18,355 nt of DNA. It comes from Bacteroidales bacterium UBA6366 (lineage in GTDB: Bacteria; Bacteroidota; Bacteroidia; Bacteroidales; UBA932). The notes below the pieces were generated by a model. The model searched no databases and was not told the origin of the DNA. It saw only the letters and a program-made list of their open reading frames with translations. Position 1 is the stretch's first letter; every line of letters starts with the position of its first letter. Positions 8,180 to 15,711 of this stretch are shown one piece after another. The translations under genes and the position numbers were made by a program. The stretch spans positions 1-18,355 of the forward strand of contig DJRG01000064.1 of assembly GCA_002438845.1 (NCBI GenBank). Direction: 5' to 3'.

Positions 8180-10303
8180 ATGATTAAGAAATACATATCT
8201 CTAATGTGTCTTGGCCTTGGACTGTTAGTCCTTGGCTCCTGTGACGACAAGGTCGCCAAGGGAGACACCTATCTTGATTTCCTGAATGAAGAGGGAAAGA
8301 GAGCTTCGACCGTGACATTCGCCAGAGAAGAGGGTGAACGTACCCTTGACATGGTCTCCAACACAGACTGGACGATTTCCGTGCCTTATGAGGCTCAGTC
8401 CTGGCTGGACGTGACTCCGTCGGCCTCGTCAAATGATCAGAAAGTGACGATCAAGGTTTCCGCCAACGACACCTATGAGCGCTCCGCTGTCCTGACCTTG
8501 AAGGTCTCCGGAAAGGCCGGAAGCATGAAGGTCACCGTGAAGCAGGATGGGGACATGCTCCCTGCCGAGGCTCTGCCTGAGAAACTGAAAGCTGACTGCA
8601 TTCTTGACATCCAGTTCAACCAGGATGGCTCAGCTGTGGATGTCTCAGGAAAGGGTGTGGAAGTCAAGACCGTGCCTGGAGCCGGTCTCGTCACATACGA
8701 GAGCCGGACCACGAGGTCCTATGTGGCTCATTTCAACCACGAGCCTGGCTCAAGCTTCACAAGCGGCTACTACCGCGTGGACTACTCCGACGATTCTGAT
8801 CTTTGGACAAAGCTTGCCGACGGCCATTCATTCGAGCTGTTGGCGAGGTTCGATGCCGACATCGCCTCATGGAACAAGGAGATCAAGCCGTTCAGCGCCA
8901 TGGAGGCCGGAGGAGTCGGGTTCCTCATCTCGAAAGGAGATCAGGTCCTGACTTTCCTACCGAACGTCAGCGAGGACGGCAAGAGCAAGTGGATCTGGGC
9001 CAAAAGTGGCGTGACGCCTGATTATGGCCGTTACTACCACCTTGTCGGAGTCTGGAACAAGGATGAGAAGAAGGCGTACGTCTACCTTGACGGTGAACTT
9101 AAGGGCACCGTTGACGCTCCGGGCAACCTGAGGATTCCAGGGAACAAAAAGGCCCGCTGGATCTGCATTGGTGGTGACGCCGGGCCTAACGACGCGCAGG
9201 CCGCATGGAAAGGCGACATCGCCATCGCCAGAATCTTCGATTCTCCTCTTACCGCGGCTGATGTGACAACTCTCTACAATCGTGTGAAAGGCTATGACCT
9301 GCCTGTCTCGACCATCAATGTGGACAACATCGTGCTTGCTTCGGGCATCCAAGTCAAAGCCGGTGCGAAATTCCCGATTCTCGGAACAGGATTCCAAAAC
9401 GGTGATGTCATCTCATTCCAGTCGTTGACAGGGAAATATGTCCGCACGGCGGAGTGCGAGGTTTCCGCGGACAGGGCTGTCGTCACCCTTCCGTCCGACA
9501 TCGTGACCGGAACCTACAAGGTTGTGCTTCAGCGTGGCGGCGCTTTCTATCCGTTGGGAGTCTCGGAATTGACCGTCACTGAAAATCCGGCGGAGTTGAA
9601 AGTCCCGGCCATCGTGGCACACAGAGGGTATCACAAGACCGCTCCGGAAAACTCTGTCGAGGCGGTCAAGGCGGCAAAGGATCTTGGCGTTTTCGCGGCT
9701 GAGATCGATGTGTGGAGAACAACGGACGGCCGTCTCGTGATCCACCACGACGCCAAGGTTAACAATCTGGAGATCCAGAATTGTACCTACGAGCAGCTGA
9801 AGGGTGTGAAACTCGCCAACGGTGAGGGTCTGCCGACATTGGAAGCGATGCTGGACTGCATAGGGAAAGATTCAAAGACAAAGCTGATCATCGAGATCAA
9901 AACCCACAATTCCCAGGAGAAGCAACTCGCAGCCGCCACTGATGTGCTGACTATGGTGAAATCGAAAGGAATGGATTCTGTCGTGGAGTACATCTCGTTC
10001 AACTTTGAGACTTGTCAGGGAATCGCGGCGGCTGACAAATCGGCCGTCGTCGGCTACCTTAACGGGGATAAATCTCCGGCGGATGCCGCTTCTTCCGGAA
10101 TCAAATGTCTCGACTATCAGATGAGCGTGTTCAATTCCAACCCGACATGGATCAAGGAGGCCCAGGACAAGGGCATCATTGTCAATGTCTGGACGGTAAA
10201 CTCTGATTCCGATATCGTGTCCGCCGTGGCGAAGGGCGTTGACCGGATCACGACCGACAATCCGGACAGGATCGCCGAATTGGCCGGATTGTTCTTCAAG
10301 TAG
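8180..10303 (+). CDS. BACON-LamG-IPT-GDPD fusion lipoprotein (glycerophosphodiester phosphodiesterase)
   Basis: Probable surface lipoprotein that hydrolyses a glycerophosphodiester. Domains in order: signal peptide with lipobox LGSC (Cys21); a BACON-type beta domain (about 35-127, TDWTISVP...WLDVTPSAS); a LamG/concanavalin-like sandwich (about 135-370, with YYHLVGVWNKDEKKAYVYLDG); an IPT/TIG-like domain (about 381-473); and a C-terminal GDPD barrel (about 476-707). The GDPD active site is complete: His481 in AHRG, P489-E-N-S, Glu508 and Asp510 in EIDVW, His523 in HHD, and Glu572 in IIEIKTH. Enzymes of this family need a divalent metal and release glycerol phosphate or an alcohol from diesters. 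It is the last gene of the operon, 30 nt after the binding protein, and is followed by a terminator. The three N-terminal modules probably bind glycan or space the enzyme from the membrane. Single-domain GDPDs are near 250 residues, so 707 is long. Confidence 0.9.
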   Translation: MIKKYISLMCLGLGLLVLGSCDDKVAKGDTYLDFLNEEGKRASTVTFAREEGERTLDMVSNTDWTISVPYEAQSWLDVTPSASSNDQKVTIKVSANDTYERSAVLTLKVSGKAGSMKVTVKQDGDMLPAEALPEKLKADCILDIQFNQDGSAVDVSGKGVEVKTVPGAGLVTYESRTTRSYVAHFNHEPGSSFTSGYYRVDYSDDSDLWTKLADGHSFELLARFDADIASWNKEIKPFSAMEAGGVGFLISKGDQVLTFLPNVSEDGKSKWIWAKSGVTPDYGRYYHLVGVWNKDEKKAYVYLDGELKGTVDAPGNLRIPGNKKARWICIGGDAGPNDAQAAWKGDIAIARIFDSPLTAADVTTLYNRVKGYDLPVSTINVDNIVLASGIQVKAGAKFPILGTGFQNGDVISFQSLTGKYVRTAECEVSADRAVVTLPSDIVTGTYKVVLQRGGAFYPLGVSELTVTENPAELKVPAIVAHRGYHKTAPENSVEAVKAAKDLGVFAAEIDVWRTTDGRLVIHHDAKVNNLEIQNCTYEQLKGVKLANGEGLPTLEAMLDCIGKDSKTKLIIEIKTHNSQEKQLAAATDVLTMVKSKGMDSVVEYISFNFETCQGIAAADKSAVVGYLNGDKSPADAASSGIKCLDYQMSVFNSNPTWIKEAQDKGIIVNVWTVNSDSDIVSAVAKGVDRITTDNPDRIAELAGLFFK

Positions 10304-10352
10304 GGGGACGTTTTCCCCTTCGTATCCATTAGATTTGAAGATTGTTCATTAT

Positions 10353-10389
10353 GGCGGGCCGAAATATCCTTTTGGCCTGCCTTTTTTTT
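10353..10389 (+). terminator. Intrinsic terminator at the end of the PUL operon
   Basis: GGCGGGCC (10353-10360) pairs with GGCCTGCC (10374-10381) with one G.U wobble; GAAA (10361-10364) and TTTT (10370-10373) can extend the stem. Eight T follow (10382-10389). A smaller hairpin (GGGGA 10304-10308 with TCCCC 10314-10318) lies just after the GDPD stop codon. Confidence 0.9.
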
Positions 10390-10399
10390 GCTAATTTTG
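10371..10399 (+). promoter_or_regulatory. Promoter of the regulator gene (TTTG, TAATTTTG)
   Basis: TAATTTTG (10392-10399) is a perfect TAnnTTTG -7 box. TTTG at 10371-10374 could act as the -33 element with a 17-bp spacer, slightly short of the usual 19-21. The -33 lies inside the terminator stem of the preceding gene. The 5' leader before the ATG at 10430 would be only about 25 nt. The 11-mer GCTAATTTTGC here recurs on the minus strand at 13587-13597. Confidence 0.65.
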
Positions 10400-10429
10400 C
10401 CGTACCAAAACGCAAACTCAGAATTCCGC

Positions 10430-12022
10430 ATGAATAGACTGACTACTGTTTTTCCGTTGATGGCCTTTCTCGCTATCCTTGCGTCCTGCTCGGACAGGGC
10501 CGCTTATTCCGTCTCGTGCCTTGACGGGACTCTTGCGCTTAAGGAAACTTACGGGAAGGCCTTCCTTGACAAGGTCGGCGCGTTGAAAAACATGCGTGCC
10601 GAAGGAATGCCTTTCGCGGAGGAGTACAGGCTCAATTCAATGATAGCGGAGGAATACTCCTCCTACAGTTTTGATTCCACGATGGCCTACCTGAATCGGA
10701 ATCAGATCCTGGCCCTCGCCAATGATGACGAGGAGAGGCTCACCGAGACGGATCTGCTGAAGGTTAATGAATATATCAGGGCGGGTTACCACGTCGAGGC
10801 CGCCAACCTGCTTCAGACTGTCAGTCCTGCTTCCATGACTCTGGAGCTGAAACGTCTGTGGTTCTCTGTGCGGCATTCGCTGGCTGGTGAGATGATGTCT
10901 TATTCGGGAGGTCTGGATCTGTACGAGGTCAAGTTCGCCGAGCGTAACGAGATGCGGGACTCGCTGTTGTACTACACCGACCCCGGCACATTCGATTGGT
11001 ACAATCTGAACAGGGAGGCCGCCTTGTCTGCCAAGGATTCCGCTTCTGTCAGGGAGTTTGCTTTGAAGATGATGGAACGGACGGAGGAATATTCCCGTGA
11101 CTATGCCGCGGCGTGTTGGTACTATGCTGAAGGAATCTCTCCGAGGGACCGGAAACAGAAGCTTGAATGGCTTTGCCGGTCGGCCACCTCTGATGTGATG
11201 TGCGGCACGAGGGACTATGCGGCTTTGAACGAGGTCGCCAGGCTTTTGTTTCAGGACGGAGACATCAACAGGGCGTTCAGATATGTCGCCGACTATAGCC
11301 TTCCGGACGCGCTGGCGTTCAACGGGAAACTGAGACCGTGGCAGATTTCATGCTTCTTTCCGATGATCGAGCGTGCCTATGAAGCCAAACAAGTACGGCA
11401 GAGACATGTGATTCTGGCCTCGGCCATATTCGTGAGCCTTCTTATGCTGGTGCTTGCCTTTCTGCTTGCCGCATTGCTCCGGCATCATAAGGCGTTGCAG
11501 AAGACGAATGAACGGCTTAAGACTCTTAATCTGAGATTGGAAGAGTCCGACAAGATCAAGGAGGAATACATAGCCTTGTTTCTTGAAAAGGTCTCTGACA
11601 ACATAAACAAGAACCGCAAGAGCCAGAATCATCTATTGAAGTACCTTCGCAGGGGGGATTACAAGTATCTTATCGATGAGATAGAGTCCCTTCCTCCGAT
11701 TGATGATGACATCCGTCAGTTCTACAAGATGTTTGATGAGGCGTTTCTGAACCTCTATCCGGATTTTGTGGAGCAGGTCAACTCGCTCCTCGCGGACGGG
11801 GAGAAGATAACCCTTAAGGACGGGGACCTGACTCCGGAACTGAGAATATGCGCGTTGATCCGCCTTGGTGTCACTGACTCGGGCAAGATGGCCTCTCTGC
11901 TCCATTATTCGGCGAACACCGTGTACAACTACCGGGCGAGAATCCGCAACAAGGCCTTAGGCCCGCGGGACAAGTTCGAGGACGCTGTCCGGCATCTTTC
12001 GATGCCTGATGTGGTTGGCTGA
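10430..12022 (+). CDS. SusR/DUF6377-like membrane-bound transcriptional regulator
   Basis: Likely sensor-regulator of the adjacent PUL. The 530-residue protein starts with a hydrophobic signal whose end reads ILASC (Cys20). A periplasmic all-helical, TPR-like region (about 25-320) opens with LDGTLALKETY and SMIAEEYSSYSFDS, resembling the N-terminus of DUF6377 proteins. One strong transmembrane helix spans about 327-350, followed by a cytoplasmic coiled coil (KALQKTNERLKTLNLRLEES) and a C-terminal LuxR/SusR-like helix-turn-helix (about 468-510; LRICALIRLGVTDSGKMASL then SANTVYNYRARIRNKA). I chose ATG 10430 because upstream in-frame codons lie in the promoter and it begins the signal sequence. 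No kinase, receiver or anti-sigma domain is present, so signalling would be direct across the membrane as proposed for SusR. It has its own promoter and ends 3 nt from the convergent GT2 gene. Confidence 0.82.
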   Translation: MNRLTTVFPLMAFLAILASCSDRAAYSVSCLDGTLALKETYGKAFLDKVGALKNMRAEGMPFAEEYRLNSMIAEEYSSYSFDSTMAYLNRNQILALANDDEERLTETDLLKVNEYIRAGYHVEAANLLQTVSPASMTLELKRLWFSVRHSLAGEMMSYSGGLDLYEVKFAERNEMRDSLLYYTDPGTFDWYNLNREAALSAKDSASVREFALKMMERTEEYSRDYAAACWYYAEGISPRDRKQKLEWLCRSATSDVMCGTRDYAALNEVARLLFQDGDINRAFRYVADYSLPDALAFNGKLRPWQISCFFPMIERAYEAKQVRQRHVILASAIFVSLLMLVLAFLLAALLRHHKALQKTNERLKTLNLRLEESDKIKEEYIALFLEKVSDNINKNRKSQNHLLKYLRRGDYKYLIDEIESLPPIDDDIRQFYKMFDEAFLNLYPDFVEQVNSLLADGEKITLKDGDLTPELRICALIRLGVTDSGKMASLLHYSANTVYNYRARIRNKALGPRDKFEDAVRHLSMPDVVG

Positions 12023-12025
12023 CTG

Positions 12026-12991
12026 TCAGTCGATGGTGTCTTTGATGTTATATCTGTTCCGCTCGGTGGAGGTGCGTGAGATCATCTCGCAGATGAACCC
12101 GGCGAGGAAAAGCATCACGCCGAGGATTACGGCGAGGATGGCAAGGTAGAACAGAGGCTGGTCGGTGACGGCTCTGAAGCGGACGCCCTGAGCCTGATGC
12201 ACAAGCTTGGCGGTGATGATCCAGATGGTCATCACAAAGCCGACGAGGAACATCAGCAGGCCGGAGAATCCGAAGAAATGCATGGGTTTCTTGCCGAAAG
12301 TGCTCAGGAACCAAAGTGACAGAAGGTCAAGAAAACCGTTCACGAAACGCTCGAGGCCGAACTTGCTCTTCCCGTACTTTCTTTTCTGGTGATGCACAGG
12401 CTTTTCGGTGATCTTCGTGAAACCTGCGTTCTTGGCGAGATAAGGGATGTACCTGTGCATCTCTCCATAGACCTCGATGTTCTTGACAACCTCGTTCCTG
12501 TAAGCCTTGAGGCCGCAGTTCATGTCGTGGAGTTTGATCCCGGTGATCCATCTGGCGGTGGCGTTGTACAGTTTGGAAGGCAGATTCTTGGTCAGTTTGT
12601 TGTCCTGTCGGTGCTGCTTCCAGCCTGAGACCACATCATACCCCTCCTCGGTGACCATACGGTACATTTCCGGAATCTCCTCTGGAGAGTCCTGAAGGTC
12701 GGCGTCCATTGTGACCACAACCCGCCCCTCGGCCTTGGCGAAGCCTTCGTAAAGGGCGGCTGACTTGCCGTAGTTGCGGCGGAAGGATATTCCTTTGACC
12801 CTTTCATCGCCTTTTGAAAGCTCCTGAATTGTCGCCCACGAGCCGTCGGTGCTGCCGTCGTCGATGAAAAGGACTTCATATTCATACCCTTTGGCCTCCA
12901 TCACGCTTCTGATCCACGCCAGAAGTTCAGAAAGGGACTCTTCTTCGTTAAGAAGAGGGACTATTATCGAAAGGTCTTTAGAGTATTCCAT
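12026..12991 (-). CDS. Family 2 glycosyltransferase, polyprenyl-phosphate sugar transferase type (GtrB/DPM1-like)
   Basis: Inner-membrane enzyme that moves a sugar from a nucleotide donor to polyprenyl phosphate on the cytoplasmic side. The 321 residues begin with a GT-A domain: SIIVPLLNEEESL near the N-terminus, FIDDGSTDGS (about 42-51), and the metal-binding DADLQDSPEEIPEMY (about 96-110), all diagnostic for the DPM1/GtrB/ArnC branch. Two transmembrane helices follow (around 235-260 and 280-307), as in GtrB. The product could feed surface polysaccharide or lipid modification; the sugar cannot be predicted. It is read from right to left, 3 nt behind the DUF4199 gene, so they form an operon; this pairing is common in Bacteroidota. 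Its TGA lies 3 nt from the stop of the convergent regulator, with no room for separate terminators. Confidence 0.93.
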   Translation of the reverse strand: MEYSKDLSIIVPLLNEEESLSELLAWIRSVMEAKGYEYEVLFIDDGSTDGSWATIQELSKGDERVKGISFRRNYGKSAALYEGFAKAEGRVVVTMDADLQDSPEEIPEMYRMVTEEGYDVVSGWKQHRQDNKLTKNLPSKLYNATARWITGIKLHDMNCGLKAYRNEVVKNIEVYGEMHRYIPYLAKNAGFTKITEKPVHHQKRKYGKSKFGLERFVNGFLDLLSLWFLSTFGKKPMHFFGFSGLLMFLVGFVMTIWIITAKLVHQAQGVRFRAVTDQPLFYLAILAVILGVMLFLAGFICEMISRTSTERNRYNIKDTID

Positions 12992-12994
12992 GGC

Positions 12995-13564
12995 TTATCG
13001 GATGTCGCTGTTTCCGTTTTCCTGTCCGCGATCCCCGAACGGGTCGATCGGGAAGAGTCTTCTGGCGAAGGTCGTGGAAAGAAGCCAGCCCCAGAGGTAG
13101 CAGTAGACGGTGGAGAAGACGAAAGTGATCGCCGGAAGTTTTGAGATCACCTTCTCCATGGCCGCCATGGTGTTGGAATCCATAATGCCCTGGTAGGAGT
13201 TCTGGACTTCCTGGATCACCTGGGCCATAGTCTCAGGATTGATGACGAGCATCTGCAGGAGTGAGAATCCGGCCACGATAAGGGATGAGAACAAAGCGGT
13301 TTTCAGACCATAGTGCTGGAGTCTTGTGTAGTCGGTTTCGTAGGCGTTGAAAAATCTTAGCATCAGGAGACGGAACACATAGACGCAGGCGGCAATCTTT
13401 GCGATCTTGATCAGAAACACAAGAAAACTGCCAATGAATCCTTTGAGCCCTATCGCCAACGCCAGAGTCGGCAGGTAGTCGAGAATGATTGTGGCGACAG
13501 CCATGACAAGCCCCGCCACAGCGGCGCAGTTCCAGGAGGCACTGGATGAAAACTCTTTCTTCAT
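12995..13564 (-). CDS. DUF4199 family membrane protein
   Basis: A 189-residue inner-membrane protein of unknown function. Four hydrophobic segments are visible: about 11-33 (CAAVAGLVMAVATIILDYL), 37-65, 88-108 (ALFSSLIVAGFSLLQMLV) and 148-168 (ITFVFSTVYCYLWGWLLSTT). A polar segment after the third (NPETMAQVIQEVQNSYQGIM) and the position upstream of a GT2 gene match DUF4199 proteins, which often precede such a gene in Bacteroidota. The start ATG (CAT on the + strand, 13562-13564) is followed by MKKEF. It is probably expressed from the divergent promoter region next to thrS. It may be an accessory or flippase-like partner of the glycosyltransferase; that is only a guess from position. Confidence 0.85.
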   Translation of the reverse strand: MKKEFSSSASWNCAAVAGLVMAVATIILDYLPTLALAIGLKGFIGSFLVFLIKIAKIAACVYVFRLLMLRFFNAYETDYTRLQHYGLKTALFSSLIVAGFSLLQMLVINPETMAQVIQEVQNSYQGIMDSNTMAAMEKVISKLPAITFVFSTVYCYLWGWLLSTTFARRLFPIDPFGDRGQENGNSDIR

Positions 13565-13587
13565 CGTTCGAGAACATTAATTTTATG

Positions 13588-13604
13588 CAAAATTAGCAAA
13601 AATA
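13588..13604 (-). promoter_or_regulatory. Minus-strand promoter candidates for the DUF4199-GT2 operon
   Basis: Read on the minus strand, TAATTTTG (13595 to 13588) and TATTTTTG (13604 to 13597) both fit the TAnnTTTG -7 consensus. The first lies 24 nt before the DUF4199 ATG. No clear TTTG -33 element was found at the usual distance. Confidence 0.5.
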
Positions 13605-13608
13605 TTCG

Positions 13609-13616
13609 TACCTTTG
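13609..13616 (+). promoter_or_regulatory. -7 box (TACCTTTG) of the thrS operon promoter
   Basis: TACCTTTG is a perfect and very typical Bacteroidota -7 box. Transcription should start near 13620-13623, giving a leader of about 77 nt before thrS. It is back to back with the minus-strand promoter candidates at 13588-13604. A -33 TTTG is not obvious. Confidence 0.65.
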
Positions 13617-13619
13617 CCC

Positions 13620-13698
13620 CTTGGCTAATAATATGGCTGGCCAAGTTCAAGTACTTGGTCTGTAAATACTGGTCAGACCAATTTATTTTAGTTTTTGT
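13620..13698 (+). promoter_or_regulatory. thrS leader RNA with alternative hairpins (possible attenuator)
   Basis: Three stems can form. A: CTTGGC 13620-13625 with GCCAAG 13640-13645. B: CCAAGT 13641-13646 with ACTTGG 13653-13658. C: TTGGTCTG 13655-13662 with CAGACCAA 13674-13681, a perfect 8-bp stem followed by the U-rich run TTTATTTTAGTTTTTG. A and B share bases, and so do B and C, so A+C and B exclude each other. Stem C resembles a weak terminator. No T-box signature is present. Control of thrS by this switch is inference. Confidence 0.45.
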
Positions 13699-15657
13699 AT
13701 GATTAACATTACATTTCCTGACGGTAGTGTCAGGGCCTTCGAGAAAGGCATTACAGGTTATGAGATAGCCAAGAGCATCAGCCCGAGGCTTGCGGAGGAA
13801 GTTTTGGCGGTGGCTGTGAAGCCGGCGACAGACACGACTGTCGGCAAGGGTGTCACCTACGACCTGAACCGCCCGATCGAAGAAGACAGTTCCATCGTCC
13901 TTCTTAAGTGGGACGATGATGAAGGCAAGAGAGTTTTCTGGCACTCCTCATCACACTTGATGGCGGAGGCACTCGAGGATATATTCCCTGGCGTCAAGTT
14001 CGGCATCGGACCGGCCATCGAGAACGGATTCTACTATGACGTGGACCTTGGCGGCCGCCAGATCACCGACGCCGATTTCGCGAAGATCGAGAAGAGGATG
14101 CTTGAGCTGGCCCGCGAGAAGCAGGATTTCGTCCGTCAGGACGTGTCCAAGGCCGACGCCCTCAAGCATTTTGAGGGGACCGGTGACAAGTACAAGTGCG
14201 AACTCATCAGCGAACTCGCCGACGGAACGATCACTTACTATACCAACGGTCATTTCACGGACCTTTGCCGCGGACCGCACCTGCGCAACACCGAGGTTAT
14301 CAAGGCCGTCAAGCTGACCGCAATCGCCGGAGCCTACTGGCGCGGAGACGAGAAGCGCGAGCAGCTCACCAGAATCTACGGAATCACCTTCCCTAAGAAA
14401 TCGATGCTTGATGAGTATCTTGTCCTCCTCGAAGAGGCCAAGAAGCGTGACCACCGCAAACTCGGCAAGGAGATGGAGCTCTTCACATTCTCTTCACGTG
14501 TGGGCCTTGGTCTGCCGCTCTGGCTGCCAAGAGGCGCTGTGATGAGATTCGAGCTTGAGAAATTCCTCCGCAGGAAGCAGAATGAATATGGCTACCTGCC
14601 TGTTGTCACCCCTCACATCGGAAGCAAGGATCTGTACGTGACCTCTGGCCACTACGCAAAGTACGGCAAGGACTCCTTCCAGCCGATCCACACCCCTCAG
14701 GAGGGTGAGGAATATATGCTCAAACCGATGAACTGCCCTCATCACTGCGAGATATTCCGCTCGTCCCCAAGGTCATACAAGGATCTTCCTTTGAGACTCG
14801 CCGAGTTCGGAACCGTTTACCGTTACGAGCAGAGCGGTGAGCTCCACGGACTCACCAGGGTTCGCTCCTTCACTCAGGATGACGCCCACATGTTCGTGAC
14901 CCCTGACCAGCTCAAGGGCGAGTTCGAGAAGGTCATCGACTTGATTCTCTATGTGTTCCGAATCTTCAAGTTCGACAAGTATACGGCTCAGGTCTCCCTC
15001 AGGGATCCTAACAACAAGACCAAGTACATCGGAAGCGACGAGAACTGGGAGAAGGCGGAGAACGCCATCATCGAGGCCGCCAAGGAGAAAGGACTCAAGA
15101 CCGTTGTTGAATATGGCGAGGCCGCGTTCTACGGCCCTAAGCTTGACTTCATGGTCAAGGACGCCATCGGAAGGAAATGGCAGCTCGGCACCATCCAGGT
15201 GGACTACAACCTGCCTGAGAGGTTCCAGCTTGAATATACCGACGCGGACGGAAGCAAGAAGCGTCCTGTCATGATCCACCGCGCTCCGTTCGGGTCCATC
15301 GAAAGATTCACCGCCGTGCTTCTTGAGCACACCAGCGGACACCTGCCGCTCTGGCTCAGCCCGGATCAGATCAAGGTGCTGCCGGTCAGCGAGAAATATG
15401 CTGAATATGCAAAAAAAGTTTGCGGTTTGCTGAATAATTCCGATATTCGCACTTCTGTCGATGACAGGAATGAGACTCTCGGCAAGAGAATCCGTGAGAT
15501 TTCCCTGCTCAGAGTGCCTGTGCTTGCCATCGTGGGAGAAAAGGAAGTGGCGGACGGTACCGTCTCCGTGAGAAGGGAAGGCGCCGATGCCGGCACAATG
15601 AAAGTCGAGGACTTCATCGCTTGGTTCAAGGCCGAAGTGGCCAAGGAACTGGCTTAG
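13699..15657 (+). CDS. thrS: Threonine--tRNA ligase
   Basis: Class II aminoacyl-tRNA synthetase that charges tRNA-Thr and edits Ser mischarging. The 652-residue length is standard. Order: TGS domain (about 1-62), editing domain with HxxxH (His82-SSS-His86) and Cys190/His194 in TDLCRGPHL, catalytic core with motif 2 (YRYEQSGELHGLTRVRSFTQ) and motif 3 (HRAPFGSIERF), then the anticodon-binding domain (about 550-652). The zinc ligands are Cys346 (MNCPHHC), His397 (DDAHMF) and His527 (MIHRAP). All key residues are intact. ATG 13699 directly begins the TGS domain (INITFPDGSVRAF). The stop TAG is followed at once by in-frame TGA, a tandem stop. It heads the operon thrS-infC-rpmI-rplT, a conserved bacterial order. 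Confidence 0.99.
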   Translation: MINITFPDGSVRAFEKGITGYEIAKSISPRLAEEVLAVAVKPATDTTVGKGVTYDLNRPIEEDSSIVLLKWDDDEGKRVFWHSSSHLMAEALEDIFPGVKFGIGPAIENGFYYDVDLGGRQITDADFAKIEKRMLELAREKQDFVRQDVSKADALKHFEGTGDKYKCELISELADGTITYYTNGHFTDLCRGPHLRNTEVIKAVKLTAIAGAYWRGDEKREQLTRIYGITFPKKSMLDEYLVLLEEAKKRDHRKLGKEMELFTFSSRVGLGLPLWLPRGAVMRFELEKFLRRKQNEYGYLPVVTPHIGSKDLYVTSGHYAKYGKDSFQPIHTPQEGEEYMLKPMNCPHHCEIFRSSPRSYKDLPLRLAEFGTVYRYEQSGELHGLTRVRSFTQDDAHMFVTPDQLKGEFEKVIDLILYVFRIFKFDKYTAQVSLRDPNNKTKYIGSDENWEKAENAIIEAAKEKGLKTVVEYGEAAFYGPKLDFMVKDAIGRKWQLGTIQVDYNLPERFQLEYTDADGSKKRPVMIHRAPFGSIERFTAVLLEHTSGHLPLWLSPDQIKVLPVSEKYAEYAKKVCGLLNNSDIRTSVDDRNETLGKRIREISLLRVPVLAIVGEKEVADGTVSVRREGADAGTMKVEDFIAWFKAEVAKELA

Positions 15658-15711
15658 TGAGGAGTCCGCGGCAATATTAACAATTTAAAGGAGAGTTTTA
15701 AACAGAGCAGA

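Noticed and set aside
718..12022. Integrative or phage-borne element carrying the PUL beside the rRNA operon
   Set aside because: No integrase, transposase, tRNA or direct-repeat attachment site is visible, and codon use in the PUL resembles that of the housekeeping genes.
13620..13698. T-box or E. coli-type tRNA-like operator in the thrS leader
   Set aside because: The leader is too short for a T-box, no T-box core sequence is present, and I saw no convincing threonine anticodon loop.
15688..15693. AAGGAG as a Shine-Dalgarno site for infC
   Set aside because: It is 18 nt from the ATG, and an in-frame TAA at 15700 rules out an earlier start that would fit it.
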